Of a stretch of 64,000 nt of DNA, positions 40,191-50,232 are shown in pieces. The notes below the pieces were generated by a model. That model saw nothing but the letters and a program-made list of their open reading frames with translations, did no database searches and was not told the DNA's origin. The stretch comes from Flavobacterium sp. 90 (GTDB taxonomy: Bacteria; Bacteroidota; Bacteroidia; Flavobacteriales; Flavobacteriaceae): assembly GCF_004339525.1 (NCBI RefSeq), contig NZ_SMGE01000001.1, positions 1 to 64,000 on the forward strand, written 5' to 3'. Position numbers and translations under genes: made by a program. Each line of letters opens with the position of its first letter. Within the stretch, counting starts at the first letter, position 1.

Positions 40191-42992
40191 CTATACAGCC
40201 AAAATATACTCAACTAAACCAACTTCATGCTGTAAATCCATTTTTTTACGCAAACGATATCTTTTAATTTCAACACTTCGAACCGAAATATTAAATAATG
40301 GAGCAATTTCTTTTGAAGAAAGATTTAATCGCAAATACGCACACAAACGCAGATCATTTGGCGTTAATAACGGATGCTGTTGTTTGATTCTTTTTAGAAA
40401 ATCTTTATCGGCATTATCAAACGCTTCTTTAAAGACATTCCAGGAATCATCTTCCGTTATATTTTTATTTATCGTACTAATAACTGATTTGATATTATTA
40501 CTGTCATTTTGGTTTGTTTTCTTTAAATCGTCTTTTATAAAAGCCAGCAATTCATTTTTACTATTTAAACTCATGGTCGAAACCGCCAATTCTCGATTTT
40601 TATTATCTACATCCTGCGACAATTGCTCGTTTCTGAGTTTCATTAATTGCTGTTCGTTTTCTAATTCTTTTATTTCCAGCAAAAGATTATTCTCTTCAAT
40701 TAATTTCTCTTCTTGTTTTCGATAATAATTTCGATATGCTTTATTCACAAAATAAGCAAGAACAAGCATCAGCAGAAAATAAATAAACCACGCAAAATTG
40801 GTCAAATACCAAGGTTTTAAAACCACGAATGTATAAGTCGCCGTATTTTCTAAAATCGTATTCGCATATTTTGCCCTTACTTTAAACGTGTATTTTCCAG
40901 GCGAAAGATTCTTAAAATTAACTGTTGCTTTTGTACTCCATTCGCTCCATTCGTTCTGGAAACCTTCTAATAAATATTGATATTCTGAATTGATATATTT
41001 GTTGTATTCCGGAACCGTATAATTCAAAGTGATATTATTTTCGCTCGAGCGAAAGTTTCCTTCATCTTTAATTCCAACATTTTGTAAAGTTTCGTTTTGT
41101 TTATTGATCGAAATATCCGTTATAAAAACCGTATAGTTCTTAAAACTCAAATCATCGATATTCAACGTATAATATCCATCTGTCGTACCTATTAAATAGG
41201 TTGATTTTGAAATTTGCGTAATATTCTCAAAACCCAACATCGAATTGGTCAACGAAGACGGAATTGGAATTACATTCTGTTTTAACTGATTACTAAGTTT
41301 GCTTGCCGAGAAATAATGAATGTAATTTTTAGAAAACAACCAGATTTTATTCGAATTATCGACAATTAATTTACCCGAAGTATATTCGTCTTTCTCAAAA
41401 ATAGAACTCAGCAAATTGTCTTTTTCGAATAGTTTTGTCGAAGGATTTAGTTTGAAAATTCCGCCTTTGTAAGCATAATAAATCTGATTATTGAATTTGG
41501 TCAAACTCGCATTTTTTCCTTTTTTAGGAGATTTATAAGTATAAAATCCATGCGTTTTTGAAAGTGTTTTGTCCAATTTAAGTCTGAAAATCCCTTTGTA
41601 TTCGTGACTTACATAAACATCAAGATTGTTTGAGACTTCAAAATATCTCGAAGAATAATCAAAACCCTGAACTTTATTTCTAAAAATCCATTGATTGTTT
41701 ACCTTTTCCAAAACCGAAATCCCATAATAATTTCCCTGAAACAGTTGATTTTTAGAATTAGGAACAGGCTCAAATTTCCAGGTTCCAGATCCCGAAAATA
41801 TACTTCTTGCAGAATCATTGGTAATTATAAAAGTACCGGAATCATGACCGCAAAAAAGCGTATTATCATACACAAAAAGCGACCAAACCTGACCTTTTGT
41901 GCCGTTGATAAATTTAAACTCTGAATTGCTTTGCATATTCTTGCAAAACAAGCCCTGATTTGTTCCCACATACAGCAAACCATTAAAAGTTGCCGATGCA
42001 TAAACCGTTCCCAAAACTCCCGTATCGTCCGTAAAACTATGCACAGGCGACTGAATATTGATGCAATTAATTCCATTATCAAGCCCAGCCCATAAATTCT
42101 GATCTTTATCTTCAAAAAGTGACAAAGCCGTATTATTGCTCAAACCTTTGCTTTGCGAAATATGATACTTAAGTTTCCCTGTATCCGATAAAATAAAAAT
42201 TCCGTTAGAAACCGTTCCCAAGGCAAAACTTCCGTCCTGAAGATGTTGACTGCTGTATACAAAACTCGATTTTAATTCGGCATCAACATCTGTAGAAAAA
42301 CGCGTCAGAGTATTTCCATTCAATTTATAAATCCCATCCAATTGCGTCTGAATCAACAAACCGTCGTCCATTGCAAAAACATTGACAATCGTGAATTTTT
42401 TAAGAATAGGATTATCCGAAACCAACTTTGCTTTTCCGCTTTCGATTTCAAAAAGTCCTTCTTTTATCGTCTGGAAATAAATCGCGTTTTTGGGAGCAAA
42501 CGACTTTACAACACCGTTTTTTGGCGCAATAATCTTGAATGTTCCGGTTTTTGTATCATATATATAGATTCGGTTCAAGGACTGAAATAAAATCCATTGA
42601 TCATATTTTAAAATATTCCAAAACTGTTCGTCATCTAATATTTTACTTTTAATAGTATCGCTAAGCGAAGTGTATTTTAGTTTACCATTAGCTTGTCTGG
42701 TCCAATAACCAAAATTCATATAACAACCCGTGTATATCTTATTCCCGATCACTTTTACAGATCGAATAATCGTTTCATTTGGCGCGGGATACAATTGCCA
42801 GTTTGTTCCGTTATATTCTAAAAGTCCATCATTATTGGCAAAATACAAATAGTTCTGATCGTCCTGAGAAATCATCCAACTTTGATTTCCTGCTCCGTAA
42901 ACAGACGATGAATATTTGACAATTGGCGGAAACTCCTGTGCAAACAGAAAGAAACTCATCAAAAAAAGCAGTATAGACAGTTTAGTTTTCAA
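40191..42992 (-). CDS. Periplasm-spanning sensor with Y_Y_Y domain and LuxR-type HTH (PUL regulator), TTG start
   Basis: 933 residues. Signal peptide (1-19, ending LFAQ), a periplasmic beta-propeller array with Reg_prop-type blades (about 25-650), a Y_Y_Y domain (about 655-722: NSEYQYLLEGFQNEWSEW, LSPGKYTFKVRAKY), one span (about 728-750), a cytoplasmic coiled coil (about 757-800), and a C-terminal LuxR-type HTH (about 877-930: TPNDLRLCAYLRLNLSSKEIAPLFNISVRSVEIKRYRLRKK). No kinase or receiver lies between, so it is a one-component relative of hybrid two-component systems. The start is TTG at 42992: the first ATG (42959) would delete most of the signal peptide, and a stop lies seven codons upstream. 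It probably activates the adjacent susCD operon. Confidence 0.9.
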   Translation of the reverse strand: MKTKLSILLFLMSFFLFAQEFPPIVKYSSSVYGAGNQSWMISQDDQNYLYFANNDGLLEYNGTNWQLYPAPNETIIRSVKVIGNKIYTGCYMNFGYWTRQANGKLKYTSLSDTIKSKILDDEQFWNILKYDQWILFQSLNRIYIYDTKTGTFKIIAPKNGVVKSFAPKNAIYFQTIKEGLFEIESGKAKLVSDNPILKKFTIVNVFAMDDGLLIQTQLDGIYKLNGNTLTRFSTDVDAELKSSFVYSSQHLQDGSFALGTVSNGIFILSDTGKLKYHISQSKGLSNNTALSLFEDKDQNLWAGLDNGINCINIQSPVHSFTDDTGVLGTVYASATFNGLLYVGTNQGLFCKNMQSNSEFKFINGTKGQVWSLFVYDNTLFCGHDSGTFIITNDSARSIFSGSGTWKFEPVPNSKNQLFQGNYYGISVLEKVNNQWIFRNKVQGFDYSSRYFEVSNNLDVYVSHEYKGIFRLKLDKTLSKTHGFYTYKSPKKGKNASLTKFNNQIYYAYKGGIFKLNPSTKLFEKDNLLSSIFEKDEYTSGKLIVDNSNKIWLFSKNYIHYFSASKLSNQLKQNVIPIPSSLTNSMLGFENITQISKSTYLIGTTDGYYTLNIDDLSFKNYTVFITDISINKQNETLQNVGIKDEGNFRSSENNITLNYTVPEYNKYINSEYQYLLEGFQNEWSEWSTKATVNFKNLSPGKYTFKVRAKYANTILENTATYTFVVLKPWYLTNFAWFIYFLLMLVLAYFVNKAYRNYYRKQEEKLIEENNLLLEIKELENEQQLMKLRNEQLSQDVDNKNRELAVSTMSLNSKNELLAFIKDDLKKTNQNDSNNIKSVISTINKNITEDDSWNVFKEAFDNADKDFLKRIKQQHPLLTPNDLRLCAYLRLNLSSKEIAPLFNISVRSVEIKRYRLRKKMDLQHEVGLVEYILAV

Positions 42993-43381
42993 ATCGGTTG
43001 TTGTATTAATTTAATGTAAAAACAGTCCTAAAATAGTGTTTTTTTGTCACTCCCGATAGCTATCGGGATTCACAGATTAAAATGATTAATTCTGTAAATA
43101 TTTTTTTGCCACGAATTACACTAATTAACACAAATTAAACTGGCGGAAATATGTGTATTGCTTCGCTTGTTCACTATCGCACAAATCGCGATGAAAAAAA
43201 TCTTTTTAATCCTTTTAATCTGTGGCAAAAAAAGAATTAGCGAGAATTCGTGAAATTCGTGGCAAAAAAAAACATTTTAATCCGTATAATCTGCGGCAAG
43301 AAAATTAGTTAAGATTTGGAACAATCTGATTAACAAAACTCCAATCTAAATTGATTACTTTTGTAGAAATTGACTTTTTTT
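42993..43381. repeat. Intergenic region with palindromes and direct repeats
   Basis: No gene. TCCCGATAGCTATCGGGA (43051-43068) is a perfect palindrome. TTTTTTTGCCACGAATT (43101-43117) is the exact inverse complement of 43254-43270. TTTTAATCCnnnTAATCTGnGGCAA occurs twice (from about 43204 and 43275). These are related in wording to repeats elsewhere in the window and probably dispersed. The right end holds the uvrA promoter. Confidence 0.6.
43356..43363 (+). promoter_or_regulatory. uvrA: Putative -7 box of uvrA
   Basis: TACTTTTG fits TAnnTTTG and lies 18 bp ahead of ATG 43382. I see no LexA-type box, but could not search for one systematically. Confidence 0.5.
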
Positions 43382-46180
43382 ATGCAAATCGATCTTTCGA
43401 CACTCGACCCAAAACATAATATTATAATTAAAGGAGCACAAGTACATAATTTAAAAAATGTAGATGTGGTGATTCCCCGAAACAAACTTGTTGTAATTAC
43501 AGGACTTTCAGGATCAGGAAAATCAAGTTTAGCATTTGACACTTTATATGCCGAAGGACAACGTCGTTATGTAGAAAGTTTGTCCTCATATGCGCGTCAG
43601 TTTTTGGGGCGTTTAGACAAACCAAAAGTGGAATATATAAAAGGTATTGCGCCTGCAATTGCAATTGAGCAAAAGGTAAATACAACAAATGCGCGTTCGA
43701 CTGTTGGAACTTCTACTGAAATCTATGATTATATAAAACTTTTGTTTGCCAGAATTGGACGAACTTATTCGCCGATTTCAGGTTTGGAGGTTAAAAAAAA
43801 TACCGTTACAGATGTTGTTTCTGATGTAAAAAATCTGGAATTAGACAGTAAATGGCTTTTGCTTGCTCCTATTCATCTTGAAGAAGGGCGACAACTAGAA
43901 GACAAACTAAAAGTACTTTTACAGCAAGGTTTTGCCCGTGTTTTAGTCGATAACGAAACAATGCGTCTCGATGAATTTACGCCAACAGAACTTCACAAAT
44001 TAGACAATAAAGATATTTTACTGATTATTGACAGAATCGTTGTTAAAGACGAAGAAGAATTCTATAATCGTCTTGCAGATGCTGTACAAACTGCTTTCTT
44101 TGAAGGAAAAGGAATCTGTTATTTACAGGAAGTAAACTCTGATAAAAGATTCACTTATTCGAATAATTTTGAGCTTGACGGAATTACATTTTTAGAGCCA
44201 AACGTACATTTATTCAGCTTCAATAATCCTTACGGAGCTTGTCCGGTTTGTGAAGGTTACGGAAATATTATTGGTATTGATGCTGATTTGGTGGTTCCAA
44301 ATACCTCTTTATCCGTTTTTGAAAGCGCTATTTATCCTTGGCGAGGCGATAGTATGAGTTGGTACAAAGACGAATTGGTTAAACACGCTTATAAGTTTGA
44401 CTTCCCAATACACAAACCTTATTTTGAACTTTCAGATGAGCAAAAGGATTTAATCTGGAAAGGAAATCAATACTTTCAGGGTTTAAATGGATTCTTTAAA
44501 GAACTGGAAGAAAAAAATTATAAGATTCAAAACCGTGTAATGTTATCACGTTACCGCGGAAAAACGAAATGTCACGCTTGTCGCGGAAAACGCTTACGCG
44601 AAGAAGCATCTTATGTGAAAATTAATGGTAAAACAGTTTCTGATTTAGTTGATTTACCAATTAAACATTTGGTTACTTTTTTCGCAAATATCGATTTGAA
44701 TGTTTACGAACAGCAAATTGCAAAACGTTTAATGGTCGAAATCAACAATCGTTTGTCATTTTTGACAGAAGTTGGTTTGGACTATCTTACCTTAAATAGA
44801 AACTCAGCAACACTTTCAGGAGGAGAATCGCAGCGTATTAATCTTGCGACTTCATTAGGAAGCAGTTTGGTGGGGTCTATGTATATTCTTGATGAACCGA
44901 GTATTGGTTTACACCCAAAAGATTCTGAACGTTTGATAAAAGTTTTGCTTTCGCTTCGTGATTTAGGAAACACCGTAATTGTAGTAGAGCACGATGAAGA
45001 TATCATGAAAGCTGCAGATATGATTATCGATATTGGTCCTGAAGCCGGAACTTTTGGTGGTCATTTAGTAGCGCAGGGAACTTATGAAGAAATATTAAAA
45101 TCGGATTCGCTTACGGCAAAATATCTAAATGGTGATTTGGAAATTTCTGTACCAAAGAAAAGAAGAAAGTTCAAAAATCACATTGATATTGTTGGCGCCA
45201 GAGAAAACAACTTAAAAAATATAAACGTTACATTTCCGCTGGATGTTTTAACTGTAATTACAGGAGTTTCAGGAAGTGGAAAAAGTACGCTGATCAAGAA
45301 AATTTTATTTCCTGCAATGCAGAAAAAACTGGAAAATGCAGCCGAAAAAGCAGGTCAGTTTAGTGAAATAAAAGGTTCTTTTTCACAAATCAAACATATT
45401 GAGTACGTTGATCAAAACCCAATTGGTAGAAGTTCAAGATCAAATCCTGTAACGTATATTAAAGCTTATGATGATATTCGTGATTTGTATGCCAAAGAAA
45501 AACTATCCAAAATAAGAGGTTATCAGGCCAAACATTTTTCTTTTAATGTCGACGGCGGACGTTGCGAAACTTGTAAAGGCGAAGGTTCTATTAACGTCGA
45601 AATGGTCTTTATGGCAGACGTTTCTTTGCCTTGTGAAACTTGCGGCGGAAAACGATTCAAAAAAGAGGTTCTGGAAATTACTTTCGACAATCAAAACATC
45701 AACGACATTCTAACGATGACTATTGATGATGCAATTGCTTTTTTCGAAAAAAATAAACAAAGTAAAATTACTCAAAAATTACAGCCTCTTCAGGATGTAG
45801 GTTTGGGATATGTACAATTAGGACAATCTTCTTCGACGCTTTCCGGTGGTGAAGCACAACGTATTAAACTTGCTTCGTTTTTGGTAAAAGGCGCAACAAA
45901 AGACAAAGCTTTATTTGTTTTTGACGAACCTACAACGGGTTTACATTTTCATGATATCAAAAAATTATTAGCTTCATTTGACGCTTTAATAGATAAAGGA
46001 CATTCGATAATTGTAATTGAGCACAATCTTGACTTAATAAAATGTGCCGACTGGATTATTGATTTAGGCCCTGAAGGCGGAGAAAATGGAGGACATTTAT
46101 TAGCCGTTGGAACTCCGGAAGAAGTTGCAAAAGAAAAGAAATCAGTTACAGGAGTTTATTTAAAGGATAAACTTTTTTAA
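43382..46180 (+). CDS. uvrA: Excinuclease ABC subunit A
   Basis: 932 residues from ATG 43382; an in-frame TTG 12 bp upstream would overlap the promoter leader. UvrA finds DNA lesions and loads UvrB in nucleotide excision repair. Two ABC ATPase cassettes: Walker [10 protein letters not shown] and GVSGSGKST, signatures LSGGESQR and LSGGEAQR, Walker B LDEP and FDEP. Zinc modules [16 protein letters not shown] and the CETCKGEG...CETCGGKR hairpin are present. [20 protein letters not shown] is the standard family block. Complete and typical. Three zinc-type cysteine modules match a normal bacterial UvrA. Confidence 0.98.
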   Translation: MQIDLSTLDPKHNIIIKGAQVHNLKNVDVVIPRNKLVVITGLSGSGKSSLAFDTLYAEGQRRYVESLSSYARQFLGRLDKPKVEYIKGIAPAIAIEQKVNTTNARSTVGTSTEIYDYIKLLFARIGRTYSPISGLEVKKNTVTDVVSDVKNLELDSKWLLLAPIHLEEGRQLEDKLKVLLQQGFARVLVDNETMRLDEFTPTELHKLDNKDILLIIDRIVVKDEEEFYNRLADAVQTAFFEGKGICYLQEVNSDKRFTYSNNFELDGITFLEPNVHLFSFNNPYGACPVCEGYGNIIGIDADLVVPNTSLSVFESAIYPWRGDSMSWYKDELVKHAYKFDFPIHKPYFELSDEQKDLIWKGNQYFQGLNGFFKELEEKNYKIQNRVMLSRYRGKTKCHACRGKRLREEASYVKINGKTVSDLVDLPIKHLVTFFANIDLNVYEQQIAKRLMVEINNRLSFLTEVGLDYLTLNRNSATLSGGESQRINLATSLGSSLVGSMYILDEPSIGLHPKDSERLIKVLLSLRDLGNTVIVVEHDEDIMKAADMIIDIGPEAGTFGGHLVAQGTYEEILKSDSLTAKYLNGDLEISVPKKRRKFKNHIDIVGARENNLKNINVTFPLDVLTVITGVSGSGKSTLIKKILFPAMQKKLENAAEKAGQFSEIKGSFSQIKHIEYVDQNPIGRSSRSNPVTYIKAYDDIRDLYAKEKLSKIRGYQAKHFSFNVDGGRCETCKGEGSINVEMVFMADVSLPCETCGGKRFKKEVLEITFDNQNINDILTMTIDDAIAFFEKNKQSKITQKLQPLQDVGLGYVQLGQSSSTLSGGEAQRIKLASFLVKGATKDKALFVFDEPTTGLHFHDIKKLLASFDALIDKGHSIIVIEHNLDLIKCADWIIDLGPEGGENGGHLLAVGTPEEVAKEKKSVTGVYLKDKLF

Positions 46181-46258
46181 AAAAGGTTCTGAGGTTTTTA
46201 CTCTCCAGATGCATAATAGCATACATACATTGCGGTAGAATCTGTTTTTTTTTACCGT

Positions 46259-46281
46259 AGAGACGCACAGCAGTGCGTCTA
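46259..46281. repeat. GAGACGCACnGCAGTGCGTCT hairpin repeat
   Basis: AGACGCAC pairs perfectly with GTGCGTCT around AGCA. It stands between uvrA and the real terminator, has no T tract and matches a hairpin element I recall as widespread in Flavobacterium. Confidence 0.5.
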
Positions 46282-46317
46282 ATATACAGATAACAAAACG
46301 GAAAGCTCTATAATAAT

Positions 46318-46358
46318 AAAGCCCTAAATTCAATTGTAGGTTTTGAATTTAGGGCTTT
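46318..46358. terminator. Terminator hairpin between convergent genes
   Basis: A 16-bp stem, AAAGCCCTAAATTCAA with its complement, has a 9-base loop, between uvrA and the 99-residue protein gene. The T tract is interrupted on both sides. Confidence 0.65.
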
Positions 46359-46382
46359 ACTATTTTTGATTTAATAATTCTA

Positions 46383-46682
46383 CTAGGCAACTAAGCATTT
46401 TTCCTCAAATGGAAAACCATCTTCATCAATAGCAACTAATATCTTTTTTTGTTTTGACGCCTCAAAAGTAAGATATAGCCATGCAAATGACCATAATCCT
46501 AAGGTTAAACAAAAAATCGTAAAGTTTAGACCGTGATTGACAACTTTTCCACCTTTTGAAAGAACCGCAAAAAGAAATTCATCATTTCTTTCTTCAAGAG
46601 TAAATCCATTATGAACTTTGTTTGATATCATATTAGAAAATACTTGTATGCTTTGTTCCTGACTGAGCTGATTGTTCTTCAT
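46383..46682 (-). CDS. Small protein with one membrane span, unknown function
   Basis: 99 residues. Polar N-terminal half (QLSQEQSIQVFSNMISNKVHNGFTLEERND), one span (about 52-72: LNFTIFCLTLGLWSFAWLYLTF), then a charged tail with EDGFPFEEKCL. No signal peptide, so it is a single-pass inner-membrane protein. I do not recognise a family. Monocistronic: a terminator lies behind and 246 bp of non-coding DNA ahead. Confidence 0.7.
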   Translation of the reverse strand: MKNNQLSQEQSIQVFSNMISNKVHNGFTLEERNDEFLFAVLSKGGKVVNHGLNFTIFCLTLGLWSFAWLYLTFEASKQKKILVAIDEDGFPFEEKCLVA

Positions 46683-46928
46683 AATTAATTACATAAAATT
46701 AATCCAAATTCTACCACATCGATTTTATCCGTTTTTCCTTTTACAAATTTCTGTAAAATTATCAATCTAAAAAAACTCCAATATTCACTTTTTGTGATTT
46801 AAAACGTGTTAAAATCAACTGCATAAAAAGCAATATTCAATTTTGAAACATAAATTTAATTTTAAAAAATTAAACTACAAAGTAAAGTACTGTTAAATTG
46901 TTAAAAAAATTAACTAATTATCAATATG

Positions 46929-48581
46929 TTAACTTTTATTTTTGATATTAAAAGTTGGTGATTCATAATCTTTATTCAAATAATTCTCAGGAATTGTTGT
47001 TGTATTTCCATCACGTAATGCATTATAATGCGGAGACATAATTTCGATTCCCGCAGCATTAAATGAATCCTGAATGTTTTGATGCAATGACGAATAAATA
47101 AGAGGTTGCTTTGTAGGATGCTTCGTGTAAACATTAATTTGATATGCAACGTAAAAATCCTCTAAACCGGTTTGCAAAACAAATGGTGGCGGCGTTTGCT
47201 CAATCATATCTGTTTTTAAAGCGGCATCTATTAGAGCTTTATGAATCGCTGCCCAAGGCACATCGTATCCAATTGTAACTGTAGTATGAATAAGCAAACC
47301 ATTGTTAACTTGCTTTGTGTTTGAAGAATAATTGGTTGAAGTACTCGATAAAACAGTTGAATTTGGGATTGTGATATCTTCAAATTTCGGAGTTCTGATA
47401 CGTGTTACCAAAGCTGTTTTTTCGATCACTTCTCCGCTTACATCGCCAATTTTTATAAAATCGCCAATTTTAAACGGACGCATATAAGTAATCACTAATC
47501 CCGCAACCATATTAGCAATAGCATTTGATGAACCTAATGAAAATAAAACACCTACAAATACCGAAACTCCTTTGAAAATAGGTGAATCTGATCCGGGCAA
47601 GTAAGGAAAAATAATCACTACCATAAAAGCCAACAATAAAAACCTGATAATATTGAATGTTGGCATTGCCCAATCACTATAAAAACCGTCAATTTTTATG
47701 TTTTCCTTTTTGATTTCGTCAAAAAAGAATTTGATTACCTTAATTGCATATTTAAAAATGAAAAAAATAACGACGATAGTTACAAAGTTTGGCAGAAAGT
47801 CAACAAAACCCATAATAGCCGATTTTGCAGGCGTCAGTATCCAACGTAATAAAGTTGTCGTATAAGCTTCTGTTGCGGGGAAAATACTAAACAGTAAAGG
47901 CAGCGAAAGATAAACGATAAGAACTAATGTAATGCCTTTAATCAAACTATACAATTTCATCAATAGAGATTGTTGTTTTTGTGGCGAAAGAATATTGATG
48001 TTATTATAATTAAATCCTTTAAAATACCTGTCGCTGTTTTTTAAGATGTATAATTTTATTCGGTTAAAAATCTTCCCTACAAAATATAAAACAATTCCAA
48101 TAATAAGAATAAGCAATGCTGTATATCCAAGCCTTTTTGGGAGCATTGAATAATTTTCATTTTGATAAATAATCGCTCTCTTTATCAAATTGAGATTTCT
48201 TTTGGCGATATAAGCTGCTGTTTGATTTTCGGCTTTTGCATCATTATCCAAAATGGACATGATCACAAAATCATTTTTATAGATGATATCCTGCGAGATA
48301 TCCGAAGGAGCTACAGTAATAGAATCTTTTTCGAAAAAAGAATCTTCATAAAGTTTTCTGATTTTCTCTGTGATTGCATTTGCTCTGCTTTCGGCAGAAA
48401 AAGAACCTACTTTGTTGTAGACATAAAAAAGCGTGTCTTTAAAAGGACTTACAGGATATCCTTTTGGTTTTAAATCAACAATAACTGTTTTTGAGTTTTT
48501 TAAACTATCGGCTTGAGCAAAACTCAGTGAAGAAAACAATACAACGAAGAACCCTAAAAAACAAAGTAATTTCTTTTTCAT
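46929..48581 (-). CDS. MscS-type mechanosensitive channel
   Basis: 550 residues. Signal peptide (MKKKLLCFLGFFVVLFSSLSFAQA), a periplasmic helical domain (about 25-140), then about five spans between 145 and 350. The MscS core is in the last ~250 residues: pore helix GVSVFVGVLFSLGSSNAIANMVAGLVITY, then the FKIGDFIKIGDVSGEVIEKTALVTRIRTPKFEDITIPNS beta domain and the C-terminal vestibule. It releases solutes on osmotic downshift. The extra N-terminal part makes it a larger MscK/YbdG-like variety. Confidence 0.93.
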   Translation of the reverse strand: MKKKLLCFLGFFVVLFSSLSFAQADSLKNSKTVIVDLKPKGYPVSPFKDTLFYVYNKVGSFSAESRANAITEKIRKLYEDSFFEKDSITVAPSDISQDIIYKNDFVIMSILDNDAKAENQTAAYIAKRNLNLIKRAIIYQNENYSMLPKRLGYTALLILIIGIVLYFVGKIFNRIKLYILKNSDRYFKGFNYNNINILSPQKQQSLLMKLYSLIKGITLVLIVYLSLPLLFSIFPATEAYTTTLLRWILTPAKSAIMGFVDFLPNFVTIVVIFFIFKYAIKVIKFFFDEIKKENIKIDGFYSDWAMPTFNIIRFLLLAFMVVIIFPYLPGSDSPIFKGVSVFVGVLFSLGSSNAIANMVAGLVITYMRPFKIGDFIKIGDVSGEVIEKTALVTRIRTPKFEDITIPNSTVLSSTSTNYSSNTKQVNNGLLIHTTVTIGYDVPWAAIHKALIDAALKTDMIEQTPPPFVLQTGLEDFYVAYQINVYTKHPTKQPLIYSSLHQNIQDSFNAAGIEIMSPHYNALRDGNTTTIPENYLNKDYESPTFNIKNKS

Positions 48582-48677
48582 ATTCTCTTAGAAATAAATT
48601 GGTTATCCTTTCTAACAAATATAAAAACAAAATAGCTTAGAATTTAAATTCCTTGTGGATTTCTCAATAAAATCGTG

Positions 48678-50147
48678 TTAATTTTTAATTCCTATCTTTT
48701 TCAAAATACCATCAATCACTTTATTAATATCTGAAGAAATATTAAACTTATAATTCAGATATACATATAAAATAGTAACCAGAACAGACTTTAAAGCAAT
48801 ACTTATTAATTGGTAAAAAGGAAATTCCCAGAAATAAAACAGTAGAAACAAAGCAAACGTAAGCAACATTGAATATATCGTTTGTTTTGTAAACGGATAC
48901 AAATCCAATTTCTTTACAACAAAAAGCAGCTTTGCCAAACTATACAAAGTAACAGATAATAAGGTAGCGAACGCTGATCCTAAAATCCCTGCAATTGGAA
49001 TAAAAATCATATTTAAGACAATCGTTAAAAACACTAAGAGCAATCCTAAGTACAATACCATTCTATAATATTTAGTATTAAAAATGATTGCATTATTGTT
49101 TCCTAAAATCAAATCAAAATATTTTGATAATCCAATCATAAATACAACGGTAATACCTCCGCTATACTCTTTTGGAACTAATTCGTACAATTGATTAATA
49201 TTCACAAAAATGCACAACATCACAAAACCTCCAACCATTTGAAGATTAATTGAAGTTTTCTTGTACAATAAATTCAATTCGTCGTGTTTATTTTCATGCA
49301 TTAATTTAGCTGTAATTGGATATACAATTTGATGCATCGCACGACTTGGAACTGAAATTACCAAAGCAATATAAGTCGCTACTGAATAGTAGGCAATATT
49401 CTCGATTTTCATGTACTGATTCAACATCAGTTTATCTCCATCCAAAAGTAAATTAGCAACACTTCCTGACAAAATAATGAAGAATGTATATTCCATTACG
49501 TCTCTTACGTTCTTGGGAATATTAATTTGAAATTTAGGTTTCTTAATATAGAAAGCGTAGAACATTGTTACTATAAAGGCTACGAAATAAATTGCTGCCG
49601 TTACATAAACAAACTGAATTAGTGTCATCCAATTAAAATATAAACCTACCAATGCAAAAGTCGAAAACAATCTCAGTCCAACTTCTTTAATGAAATTTCC
49701 AAAAACAGAATGCATGTGAACTCTCGCCCAAGCATAAAATATTTCGAAATATGCCATACAAATCCCAATGAACGGAATCAGAAGCATAAACTCTTTTACA
49801 ACAGGGTTTTTCTTTGCTACAAATGCCGTAATATCATCAAAGAAAAAGATTCCAATAATACCCAACGGAATACACATTAATATTGGAAATAATGCCGTAA
49901 AAGACAGAAACTGTTCTCTTTCATCTTCGGTTTTATACTGTGAATAAAACTTGACTAATGTATTTTGCATCCCGATTGCGAACAAAGGCATAATTACGTT
50001 AGCAGCCGAAGTAATATAATTTGTCAGAGCATAATAAGTAGCTCCCAAATAAATTGGATATAGATAAAGCGTATTAATCGCGCCTATTGCAAAGCCTATA
50101 TAAGTTATGATTGTATTTTTGAAAGACTGATTTAAAACAATACCCAT
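48678..50147 (-). CDS. Polysaccharide flippase (MATE/Wzx-like)
   Basis: 489 residues with 12-14 hydrophobic spans throughout, e.g. IITYIGFAIGAINTLYLYPIYLG at the start and FTKQTIYSMLLTFALFLLFYF near the end. The pattern matches PST/Wzx-type lipid-linked oligosaccharide flippases (Polysacc_synt domain: AIGMQNTLVKFYSQYKTEDEREQFLS). It would move undecaprenyl- or lipid-linked glycan units to the periplasmic side. It is the last gene of a minus-strand run that includes a glycosyltransferase and YfhO, 85 bp after the glycosyltransferase. Confidence 0.9.
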   Translation of the reverse strand: MGIVLNQSFKNTIITYIGFAIGAINTLYLYPIYLGATYYALTNYITSAANVIMPLFAIGMQNTLVKFYSQYKTEDEREQFLSFTALFPILMCIPLGIIGIFFFDDITAFVAKKNPVVKEFMLLIPFIGICMAYFEIFYAWARVHMHSVFGNFIKEVGLRLFSTFALVGLYFNWMTLIQFVYVTAAIYFVAFIVTMFYAFYIKKPKFQINIPKNVRDVMEYTFFIILSGSVANLLLDGDKLMLNQYMKIENIAYYSVATYIALVISVPSRAMHQIVYPITAKLMHENKHDELNLLYKKTSINLQMVGGFVMLCIFVNINQLYELVPKEYSGGITVVFMIGLSKYFDLILGNNNAIIFNTKYYRMVLYLGLLLVFLTIVLNMIFIPIAGILGSAFATLLSVTLYSLAKLLFVVKKLDLYPFTKQTIYSMLLTFALFLLFYFWEFPFYQLISIALKSVLVTILYVYLNYKFNISSDINKVIDGILKKIGIKN

Positions 50148-50232
50148 GTTTTGATTGCAGAGTTTAGATTGTAGAGTTTAGATTTCTGATTTTCTGCTCT
50201 CTATAAGTTCTTAAAATTATTATTGCTTTTTT

